From positions 1 to 51,530 of the forward strand of contig JANXRE010000110.1 of assembly GCA_025353165.1 (NCBI GenBank): a DNA stretch of 51,530 nucleotides, written 5' to 3'. The stretch comes from Acidobacteriota bacterium (GTDB taxonomy: Bacteria; Acidobacteriota; Terriglobia; Bryobacterales; Bryobacteraceae). The first letter of the stretch is position 1. Every line of letters starts with the position of its first letter. Of the stretch, positions 18,906 through 25,816 are shown in pieces. Below the pieces are notes generated by a model, which was given only the letters and a program-made list of their open reading frames with translations, was not told where the DNA came from and did no database searches. Made by a program: the position numbers and the translations under genes.

Positions 18906-18914
18906 TGTTATACT
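18906..18914 (+). promoter_or_regulatory. Extended -10 promoter for rpmI-rplT
   Basis: TGTTATACT forms an extended -10 (TGn then TATACT at 18909-18914) in the 62-base divergent gap before rpmI. The RNA leader would be about 40 bases. No clear -35 is seen, which is usual for extended -10 sites. Confidence 0.5.
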
Positions 18915-18960
18915 ACTGGGGTTAGCGTTTCGCGCTGATAATCCCCCTAGAAATATTGAT

Positions 18961-19155
18961 ATGCCCAAGCTTAAAACTCACAAGGGTGCGTCCAAACGGT
19001 TCAAGAAGACCGGGACCGGGAAGATCATGCGCCATCATGCATTTGCGCGCCACATCCTCACCAGCAAAAGCCGGAGTAGGAAGCGGAAGCTGACGCAGGG
19101 TGTCGTGCTGGACCCGACCAACGCCAAAGCGGTTGGAAAGATGATCCCGTACTAA
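18961..19155 (+). CDS. rpmI: 50S ribosomal protein L35
   Basis: A 64-residue basic protein of normal length: [20 protein letters not shown], then [17 protein letters not shown] and the SRKRKL segment, ending VGKMIPY. It is part of the large ribosomal subunit. ATG 18961 gives the canonical MPKLKTH start; the open frame extends upstream but without homology. In most bacteria infC (initiation factor 3) lies immediately upstream; here an SDR gene is divergent instead, so this block lacks infC. rplT follows after 94 bases. Confidence 0.97.
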   Translation: MPKLKTHKGASKRFKKTGTGKIMRHHAFARHILTSKSRSRKRKLTQGVVLDPTNAKAVGKMIPY

Positions 19156-19210
19156 GTACGGATTGCCGTGCGGGCAGAGCGCGGGGCACGTGCCTGCGCC
19201 GCCGGCAGAC

Positions 19211-19228
19211 GGTCCGGGGAACCGGACC
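19211..19228 (+). promoter_or_regulatory. GNRA-capped hairpin in the rplT leader
   Basis: GGTCCGG and CCGGACC are perfectly complementary around the tetraloop GGAA, a GNRA loop. The hairpin ends eight bases before the AAAGGAG ribosome site (19237-19243) of rplT. It has no T-run, so it is not a classical terminator. L20 is known to repress its own operon in other bacteria by binding leader RNA; this structure is a candidate for such control, by inference only. Confidence 0.5.
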
Positions 19229-19249
19229 GAACCATAAAAGGAGACAAAC

Positions 19250-19618
19250 GTGCCGAGAGTAAAACGTGGTACCCACCGCCGGGCGAATCGCAAGAAGACA
19301 CTAGCGCGCGCATCCGGCTTCTTCCTTACCAAAAGCAAACTCTACCGCTCCGCGCAGGAAGCCGTCGAGAAAGCGCTGAAATACGCTTACGTCGGACGCA
19401 AACAGAAGAAGCGCAATTTCCGCTCCCTCTGGATCGTTCGCATTAACGCGGCCTGCCGTGCCAACGGGCTGACGTACAGCGCGTTCATGTCCGGTTTGAA
19501 GAAGGGCGGTATCGAGCTGAACCGCAAGATTCTGGCCGAAATCGCCTACAACGACGAGACCACCTTCCAGGCGCTCGTGGAACAGGCAAAAGCGGCGCTC
19601 CAGCCGGCGCACGCTTAG
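19250..19618 (+). CDS. rplT: 50S ribosomal protein L20
   Basis: A 122-residue basic protein. It begins [16 protein letters not shown] from a GTG codon preceded by AAAGGAG. The long basic N-terminal helix is followed by [40 protein letters not shown] and [20 protein letters not shown], all standard L20 segments. The C-terminal domain carries the RNA-binding surface used in assembly and in autoregulation. Length is normal. It follows rpmI and precedes the small coiled-coil gene and zapA by 18 bases, so the four genes are probably one transcript. Confidence 0.97.
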   Translation: MPRVKRGTHRRANRKKTLARASGFFLTKSKLYRSAQEAVEKALKYAYVGRKQKKRNFRSLWIVRINAACRANGLTYSAFMSGLKKGGIELNRKILAEIAYNDETTFQALVEQAKAALQPAHA

Positions 19619-19636
19619 GTCACGGAGGCTCATCTC

Positions 19637-19885
19637 ATGGCAGTCCCCCGCGAAGAGCAAGAATTGGATTCCCTGGCCAGTCTTGAGGAGCGCGTAACTC
19701 GCGCTGTCGACTTGGTCTCCGCCCTGCGGCAGGAGCGCGATCAACTAGCCCAGAAATTGTCGTCCAGCGAGGCGGAATCCTCCCGCCTGGCCGCCGAGCT
19801 GGACCATCTGCGCGGCGAACGCAAACAGGTCCGCACCCGCATCGAGAAGCTGCTGGGCCAGATGGACTTGCTCAGCGCGTCGTAA
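19637..19885 (+). CDS. Small coiled-coil protein (ZapB-like)
   Basis: An 82-residue protein that is almost entirely heptad coiled coil (LEERVTRAVDLVSALRQERD, LAQKLSSSEAESSRLAAELD). No enzyme motif is present. It has a good ribosome site (GGAGG in cacggaggctcat) before ATG 19637. It lies nine bases before zapA. Coiled-coil genes in this position commonly encode ZapB-like cell-division proteins that join FtsZ-ring associated ZapA to the nucleoid, but the sequence alone cannot distinguish ZapB from an unrelated coiled coil. Confidence 0.65.
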   Translation: MAVPREEQELDSLASLEERVTRAVDLVSALRQERDQLAQKLSSSEAESSRLAAELDHLRGERKQVRTRIEKLLGQMDLLSAS

Positions 19886-19894
19886 ACTGGGGCC

Positions 19895-20188
19895 ATGACG
19901 CCGTCCGGTGAGCGCAAGACGGTTCGGGTCAACATCTTTAACCAGCCGTATTCGCTTGTGACCCCGGGAGATCCCGCCCTGGTGGAGGCAGCCGCGCACA
20001 TAGTGGACGACTTGATGCGCGAATACTCCCGCGCTGCCAACCTGGATACCACCCGCGCCGCCGTGCTCGCCTGCCTAGACCTGGCCAGCCAGATCCAATC
20101 GCTCCAGCGTGAAGTCGCGGAGATCAAGGAACGGGTGGACGTCAAGACGCGGCACTTGAACGTGCTGCTGGATCAGGTGATCGAGTAA
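19895..20188 (+). CDS. zapA: Cell-division protein ZapA
   Basis: A 97-residue protein. The N-terminal half has the ZapA fold: KTVRVNIFNQPYSLVTPGDP, then VEAAAHIVDDLMREYSRAA and TRAAVLACLDLASQIQ. The C-terminal half is a coiled coil (SLQREVAEIKERVDVKTRHL). ZapA binds and bundles FtsZ filaments at midcell. The gene ends 29 bases before the arylsulfotransferase start. In many bacteria a 6S RNA gene follows zapA, but there is no room for one here. Confidence 0.9.
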   Translation: MTPSGERKTVRVNIFNQPYSLVTPGDPALVEAAAHIVDDLMREYSRAANLDTTRAAVLACLDLASQIQSLQREVAEIKERVDVKTRHLNVLLDQVIE

Positions 20189-20217
20189 GCCCGGAGGGTG
20201 TGGCATACTGAGTTGCC

Positions 20218-22062
20218 ATGCGCCAATCGATAGTAGTCCTGTTTGTATTCGTTGCTATAAGATGCGTGGCCCACGGGGCGCCGCTTTCCGTTCATCTGCG
20301 CTCCACTCTGCCCACGCCGCAACCGGTTGGGACCGCCATCGGATGGTCCCCATACACGGACCACATGTCGAAGGGGATGCACGTCTTCCGCTACTCGGTC
20401 GGCATGCATGGTGGACCCTTCCGGGTAGTCCGGGATTTCAGCCAGCAACCGGATTTCGCCTGGATGCCGGAACTGTATGAACATGACGCCAGCGTCCGCG
20501 TGACCGCGCGCAACAACGACACAAAGGAAACGGCGGAGGATACCGTCAGTTTTCGGATCGTCGCGCGAGCGAGTGGATCGAGTCCGGTCGTGACGCCGAC
20601 GTGGCATCCGCTGATCGCGCTCTTCAGCGCGCCGCCTTGTCCGGAAGGGGACCAGTTCCGGGTGGGATTCCGGGCGGTTGGAGACGAGACAGTCGGCCAG
20701 ACGCCGCGCCAGCCCTGCCGCGCCTCGAGCAGCAACAATGTGTATGTTGCCGGGATGCGCGCCAATACGGAATACCAGATGCGCGCGGAGGTGACGGGCA
20801 GCGGAAGCGTGAAGGAAGGGAACTGGCTGCCTTTTCGCACGGGGCTGACCGATGGAAATTTCCCTCCCGTGACAATCGGGATACCGCGGGCGGACAACTC
20901 TTCAGTCTCCGAGCCCGTGGTGGTTTATGCCGCGGCCTCGACCACCGGGAAGCGGCCGTTTGCGACCGACCTGGAAGGCCGCTTGATCTGGTACCTTTCT
21001 TCCGTGGACTTTGTCACTCGGATGCTGCCGGGAGGCCGCCTTCTCGTTCTGTCCGAGGGACAGAATTCCGTCAACACAATGCGGCGGCTGCAACTGGTGC
21101 GCGAACTGGATCTGCTCGGCAACGTCGTTCGGGAAACGAACGTGGGCCGCGTCGCGGAACAACTGGAGAGCCTGGGGATTCACTCCGATTGCAAGAAAGG
21201 CGGGAAGGAGTGCGTGTCCGGTTTTCATCACGAGGCGATCCGATTGCCGAACGGTCACACTCTAGTGGTTGGGGGGCTTGAGAGGATGATGCCGGCCGGA
21301 ACTCAGGGGTCCAAGGAACCCGTGGATATTCTTGGCGACATCGTGGTCGATCTGGACGAGGAGTTTCAGGTCACGGCCTTATGGAACGGTTTCGATCACC
21401 TGGACATCCGGCGGGCGTCGCTGCAGGATGCGAAGTGCAAAGAAGGCCCGGGCGGAGGGGGATGCCCGCCGATTTTCCTGGCGGCCGAGGCAAACGGGTG
21501 GACCCACGGCAACTCGCTGAACTACATCCCGTCCGCGGGGGATTTCCTGATTTCTCTGCCGGAGCAGGATTGGGTGCTGAAGGTGGATTGGAAGAATGGG
21601 AAAGGCACGGGCAAGGTTCTGTGGCGCCTGGGCAAGGACGGCGATTTCACGGCAAAGACGGAGGATCCATCGCCGTGGTTCTCCTTTCAGCACGATGCCG
21701 GGTTTTTGCCCGGCGGCTCGAATCTGCTGACGATTCTGGACGACGGGCATGACCGTCACAAGAAGGACGACAAGGCAAATAGCCGGGGACAGGCGTGGAA
21801 GCTCGACGAAGAGAAGCTGGTGGCCTCGCCCGTACTGAACGCCGACCTCGGCATATACTCGAGCGCGGTGGGATCGGCGCAAGCGCTGAAGAACGGCGGG
21901 TATAGCTTCGACTTGGGCTACATCAACTTTCCCGACTCGACCTGGTCCCGAACGGTTGAAACGGGCCAGGACGGCAAGGTCTTGTTTGCCATCGACGTGC
22001 ATGGAACCAATGTTTACCGGACCTACCGCGTGAATGATTTATACTCGGCGCCCGGGAAGTAG
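20218..22062 (+). CDS. Exported aryl-sulfate sulfotransferase-like protein
   Basis: A 614-residue protein with a signal peptide (MRQSIVVLFVFVAIRCVAHG). It resembles arylsulfate sulfotransferase (ASST), a periplasmic six-bladed propeller enzyme that moves sulfate from one phenol to another without PAPS. The propeller region begins near residue 235 (LEGRLIWYLSSVDFVTRMLP). FHHEAIRLPNGHTLVVGG and WTHGNSLNYIPSAGDFLISL carry His residues in positions like those of the ASST active site. FSFQHDAGFLPGGSNLLTIL is a later blade. The N-terminal 230 residues are a beta-sandwich-like region with repeated cysteines. Family assignment is fairly sure; the acceptor is unknown. Confidence 0.8.
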   Translation: MRQSIVVLFVFVAIRCVAHGAPLSVHLRSTLPTPQPVGTAIGWSPYTDHMSKGMHVFRYSVGMHGGPFRVVRDFSQQPDFAWMPELYEHDASVRVTARNNDTKETAEDTVSFRIVARASGSSPVVTPTWHPLIALFSAPPCPEGDQFRVGFRAVGDETVGQTPRQPCRASSSNNVYVAGMRANTEYQMRAEVTGSGSVKEGNWLPFRTGLTDGNFPPVTIGIPRADNSSVSEPVVVYAAASTTGKRPFATDLEGRLIWYLSSVDFVTRMLPGGRLLVLSEGQNSVNTMRRLQLVRELDLLGNVVRETNVGRVAEQLESLGIHSDCKKGGKECVSGFHHEAIRLPNGHTLVVGGLERMMPAGTQGSKEPVDILGDIVVDLDEEFQVTALWNGFDHLDIRRASLQDAKCKEGPGGGGCPPIFLAAEANGWTHGNSLNYIPSAGDFLISLPEQDWVLKVDWKNGKGTGKVLWRLGKDGDFTAKTEDPSPWFSFQHDAGFLPGGSNLLTILDDGHDRHKKDDKANSRGQAWKLDEEKLVASPVLNADLGIYSSAVGSAQALKNGGYSFDLGYINFPDSTWSRTVETGQDGKVLFAIDVHGTNVYRTYRVNDLYSAPGK

Positions 22063-22115
22063 TCCGGGTCCCGGTGGATCCGGCGAGCCCGCGGCGGCGG
22101 TTGCCGCCATTCTCT

Positions 22116-22325
22116 CTATTCCGGGCCCTCGACGGTGAGCGAGTGACGCAACCGCTCGCGATAGTCGCAGTCCATGACCCGCGGTACCGCGCGCGGCTCG
22201 AGGATTCGATAGCCTGAATGAGCACAGCCTGCGGCAGGATGTCCCGCAGGGCCTCGCCCCGGTCGCATTTCAGAATGGCCAGGACGGTCGCTCCCCGAGG
22301 CGCTACTGCGCGTATTGAATACGGG
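22116..22325 (-). other. Possible short gene remnant, unrecognised
   Basis: In the 265-base gap after the sulfotransferase gene the minus strand shows coding-like phrases in two frames: TVLAILKCDRGEALRDILPQ, IQAIESSS, and then, after a shift, VMDCDYRERLRHSLTVEGPE. This may be part of a receiver-like protein, but the match is weak. No start codon or complete domain can be defined. Confidence 0.25.
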
Positions 22326-22327
22326 AG

Positions 22328-24682
22328 CTAATTCGCCAGCCACAACGTGTAGGGATTCTGCGATGTCGATATCGCCAATGACTCCGCTCCGCTCAGTCCC
22401 GCCGGAACCTGGAAGTTGATCTGGCACAGGCCAGGAGCGATCACCCCGGAGAATACGACGGCAGCAGCCTTTCCGCCAACTGTAACTTGAGCACTCCGGC
22501 AGTATCCGGTCCCCCACGCGACGACGGTTTCCAGAGGCTGCGCGGGCACAAGGCCGAGACTGCCCGGTCCGACCAGGCTGTAGTCGGTGTGAGTCACGAT
22601 CGGAAGTACGCCTGCCGTGGTCGAAAAGGCGAACAGCTCCATGATTCCGCTCGCAATACTGATGGTAGCCGGCTGGGTAGCCTGTCCATTGGCCGTGACG
22701 ACCACCGGGCATGACGCATGACTCGCGACCGCGTCCGGAATCAAGGCATTGAGCTGCCAACGATCCGTGCCGTCGCTGTCCCGTACAGGCCCTGAATTGT
22801 AGGCGATCGCGGCAGGCGTTCCGCAGACCGTAATCCCCGCTCCACCCAGGGTAAAGGTATTCGCGGTGCTCCATTGCCCATATCCGCCAAGATTCCGCCC
22901 AAAAACGCTGAACCACGTTCCTGGCGGCATCCCCTCGGCCTTGAAGTCCGCGGCATTCAGGACCCCGTTTGCGTCGATGGAGGGCGTCGCGGCATGCGAC
23001 GCGTTCGCGAATGCGGGCCACAGGGCGTCTGTGCCCGCGTACGTCGCCTGAACCTGAAAGCCCGCCGTCTTATCTCCGGGGATCGCCAGGCTGAAACTGC
23101 CGTCGCTGCCGGTTTGGTCCGCGGAGAGAGGGACGGTGCCGGTGGCAAAGGGCAGAGTCACGCGTGTGGATTTCGTGGGGTCGACTGCGGGAAAGGTGAG
23201 CGCGAAAACGCCGCTGCCGGGCGAGTAGGGAGAGATTCGAGCCTGGATCGTCAAAGTGAAGGAGCTGCCGGGCGTCACCGCGAACAGGCCGGAGTTCACG
23301 AACATCTTCTGGATGGGGGTGGCAAATATGGATAATGCGGCGCCATTGGCGTCGTTGGCAATCTGCACTGAAGAGGGCGAGTTGCCTTCTACCGTCCAAT
23401 TGCCTATGCCCTTGGAAAAGTCCATCGGCAAATCCTGCCCCGAATCATGGTAGTGGAACGAGTACAGGCTCATGTCGTTGGTGCTCGAGGATCCATCGCA
23501 ATAGTTGACGCAGATCTGGATCTGGGCGTGTTGGATGGCCGCGGGGACGGTACCCGTCAGGGAGTAAGTGAACACGACGCCCGATCCCGAGGTCGGCTGC
23601 AACTCTAATGTGATCGGCACGGAGGGAATGGGGTGGCCTCCACTATCGCTCAGGCCGCCATTGACCTTGCCGGTAGTCGCCGTAAGCGCCAAGTTTGTTC
23701 GCTGGCGCAAGTAGAGATCGATAACATGTGTCAGGGTGGTCGGGTCGGACTCCGGCAGAACGTGCTTCGGATAATTGTCCCAGGATTGAAATACCGCCTG
23801 ATCGGGAACGACGCCGCCATGCAGCTCGTAGTCGAGGAACAGGTTCGTCGCATTTTGACTCCAGTCCGCGTCGGTCAGGTCAGTGGGGAGGCCGTTGTAG
23901 ATAACTCCGAATGCGATGCCGCGCTGGACCAGGGCCTTGCGGATCGCTTCCACCTGGTCCCTCCAGTTTGGAGATCCTCGATCTACATCCGTCTGGAAGA
24001 ACGCCAGCGGTTTACCATAAGCGGTCTTCCATGCGTCGAACCACGCCTGATACAGCGTCAGCCAGTCGGCGTTGAAACCGGCAGCTGGCGCGCGCTCCGT
24101 ATCCCCGACAATCACGTTCGGGAAAATCGTTTTGACGATGTTGATCTGTTGCACGGCATTGGCCGCCACCTGATCCGGACTCCAAAAGCATGAAATCGGC
24201 TTGACGTTCCTGACCAGCAAACCGGCGCGCCGGAATGGCTCGTCCATCGTGATGTATTGAAGATTCCCACCGAGGTCCTGGATGCGGGTAGCCAGCGTGA
24301 GCGCGACATCTCCGGTGAAACCCTCGGCGCCGGCGCCGCAGCCGTCCTGCGGAACCAGGGGGCCCCACTCGATCGCCAGCGCCATGTGCCGCCGTCTTAT
24401 GTCCGCCAGCATCCGCCGGATGTCGTCGTCGGATAGAGAGTTCGACAGAAAGCCGTCGACGAAGACGCTCGGGTATACCTGGAAGACCTGAACGTGAGCA
24501 GCCGCGCCGCTCCAGGGAGCCGTTGGGCTGAACAGGTCCATGTAGTCGACCGAACCGCTGATCCCGCTCCAGGTGCGGAGGGCCGGATCTTGCGGGCCGA
24601 ACCACACCGACTGAGGGGCAGGGGACTGGGCCAGCCCGGCGATTGCGAACGCCAGACCGCACCACACTCCCAAGAATCGCAT
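22328..24682 (-). CDS. Large secreted protein, TIM-barrel-like N-terminus and TIGR03437-type C-terminus
   Basis: A 784-residue exported protein (signal MRFLGVWCGLAFAIAGLAQS). Residues about 25-340 look like a glycoside-hydrolase-type barrel: FVDGFLSNSLSDDDIRRML, LAIEWGPLVPQDG, IQDLGGNLQYITMDEPFRRA, IVGDTERAP, and FFQTDVD; the acidic DEP and DTE are candidate active-site positions. A beta-sandwich linker region follows (about 340-550). Residues about 560-784 match the TIGR03437 pattern common in Solibacter-like Acidobacteria: GVLNAADFKAEGMPPGTWFS, VFGRNLG, VTVGGKAA, CQINFQVPAGLSG. Substrate unknown; a specific GH family cannot be assigned by eye. The -10 box lies almost at the start codon, suggesting a leaderless message. 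Confidence 0.7.
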   Translation of the reverse strand: MRFLGVWCGLAFAIAGLAQSPAPQSVWFGPQDPALRTWSGISGSVDYMDLFSPTAPWSGAAAHVQVFQVYPSVFVDGFLSNSLSDDDIRRMLADIRRRHMALAIEWGPLVPQDGCGAGAEGFTGDVALTLATRIQDLGGNLQYITMDEPFRRAGLLVRNVKPISCFWSPDQVAANAVQQINIVKTIFPNVIVGDTERAPAAGFNADWLTLYQAWFDAWKTAYGKPLAFFQTDVDRGSPNWRDQVEAIRKALVQRGIAFGVIYNGLPTDLTDADWSQNATNLFLDYELHGGVVPDQAVFQSWDNYPKHVLPESDPTTLTHVIDLYLRQRTNLALTATTGKVNGGLSDSGGHPIPSVPITLELQPTSGSGVVFTYSLTGTVPAAIQHAQIQICVNYCDGSSSTNDMSLYSFHYHDSGQDLPMDFSKGIGNWTVEGNSPSSVQIANDANGAALSIFATPIQKMFVNSGLFAVTPGSSFTLTIQARISPYSPGSGVFALTFPAVDPTKSTRVTLPFATGTVPLSADQTGSDGSFSLAIPGDKTAGFQVQATYAGTDALWPAFANASHAATPSIDANGVLNAADFKAEGMPPGTWFSVFGRNLGGYGQWSTANTFTLGGAGITVCGTPAAIAYNSGPVRDSDGTDRWQLNALIPDAVASHASCPVVVTANGQATQPATISIASGIMELFAFSTTAGVLPIVTHTDYSLVGPGSLGLVPAQPLETVVAWGTGYCRSAQVTVGGKAAAVVFSGVIAPGLCQINFQVPAGLSGAESLAISTSQNPYTLWLAN

Positions 24683-24689
24683 CGGCTAA

Positions 24690-24695
24690 ATTATA
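24690..24695 (-). promoter_or_regulatory. -10 box giving a probable leaderless transcript
   Basis: On the minus strand TGGTATAAT, an extended -10, ends at 24690, eight bases before the ATG at 24682. Transcription would begin at or next to the A of the start codon. No Shine-Dalgarno sequence fits in the gap. A weak TTGTTA lies 19 bases upstream. Confidence 0.5.
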
Positions 24696-24720
24696 CCATT
24701 TTCTGCTTTTTCCTTAACAA

Positions 24721-24897
24721 ATGGGACCATACCGCTCGAATGCCGAACATCGAAATCGTTTTCTTCTCGATCCTCTCGACCTTCTGGATGTTTACAACCG
24801 GACGCTGCGGCTCGGCTGGACTGCGACGAGGGCTCAGGTTCTTCCGGCGATGCACGGCGTGATTCGCCTGCTTAGGAAGCGCCGGGCGTCCCGCTGA
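24721..24897 (+). CDS. Possible small protein (58 residues)
   Basis: A frame of 58 codons opens with MGPYRSNAEHRNRFLLDPLD, continues LLDVYNRTLRLGWTATRAQV and ends in a basic tail (IRLLRKRRASR). No family was recognised and there is no convincing ribosome site. It could be a remnant from the same decay event as the kinase fragments that follow. Kept because it is open and protein-like, with low confidence. Bases 24898-25097 show no further reading frame that can be supported. Confidence 0.25.
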   Translation: MGPYRSNAEHRNRFLLDPLDLLDVYNRTLRLGWTATRAQVLPAMHGVIRLLRKRRASR

Positions 24898-25097
24898 TCA
24901 AGGTTCTAACGGATATCGCCGACTCCCTCCCCACTTCGGGTCTCGGGAATGATCGTGTACCTCAAGTTCTATCGGTGTCCGCCGCTGGACCGCCAACGGG
25001 AGCGTGAGCGCCCTGGCCTGCTGCCGGATCTGCCCACCGGGCTGGTCCTTTTCGGCGGGCATGGCGTCTGGATGCCGCCGGACTAGCCTAGGGCGTT

Positions 25098-25810
25098 GGG
25101 GAATGGAAGTCGCCGCGGCCGCGGACTCCCACTCGGCCCTGGCTGAACTCCGCGCGATTCGCGACGCCGGCCGGCCGCTTCCACTTATCCTGACGGCTGC
25201 CCAGACGCTCGCTGAACAGATCCGGCGGGAGCCCGGCCTGACGAGCGCCCGAATCATCCTCTTGACCGCCGCAGGTGCCCGCCCGCTTGAGCGTTTGGAT
25301 CTCGGAGAGTGCCTCCTGAAGCCAGCCGGAAACAAGGAGATGCGCCAGGCAATCTCGCGAGCATTGCTGGGCGAGAACCCGCTCGAAACAAGCAAACCGG
25401 AATCCATGCGCCAACACGGAACCCCTTTTGGCATTCGCATTCTTGGTAGCGGAAGACAACCCCGTCAACCAGAAGCTGGCGGTTCGCCTTGTGGAAAAGC
25501 GCGGCCACCGGGTTACCGTCGTCGACAATGGCCTCAAGGCTCTGGAAGCCTTCGAGAAAACGCGTTTCGATCTGATCCTGATGGATGTCAAATGCCGGAG
25601 ATGAGCGGTTTCGAAGCGACAACCGCCATCCGTGAACGGCAGCAGAGAACCGGCGAGCGCATCCCCATCATCGCCGTCACCGCTCACGCTCTCGAAGGCG
25701 ACCGTGAGCGATGTCTGGCGGCGGGAATGGACGATTACCTCTCGAAGCCGATCCGCCCCTCCGAACTGGACCGGGTCCTCGAGCCGTTCCTCGTGGCGGC
25801 TCCGCCGTAA
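25098..25810 (+). pseudogene. Hybrid histidine kinase remnant (two receiver domains)
   Basis: The first part resembles a receiver domain lacking its phosphorylation segment: [28 protein letters not shown], then [20 protein letters not shown] with [14 protein letters not shown] second receiver is readable only by joining frames: [40 protein letters not shown] with the phospho-acceptor Asp, a shift at MDVK where a base is missing before MPEMSGFEA, then [19 protein letters not shown] and [18 protein letters not shown] ending at 25810. The kinase core is not found upstream. Two frame changes and lost motifs make activity unlikely. The order of receivers is that of BarA-type hybrid kinases. Confidence 0.75.
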
Positions 25811-25816
25811 ACCGTT

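Noticed and set aside
22116-23021. A 301-codon minus-strand frame
   Set aside because: Mostly overlaps the TIGR03437 domain in another frame; only its last part, outside that gene, is kept as a weak remnant.
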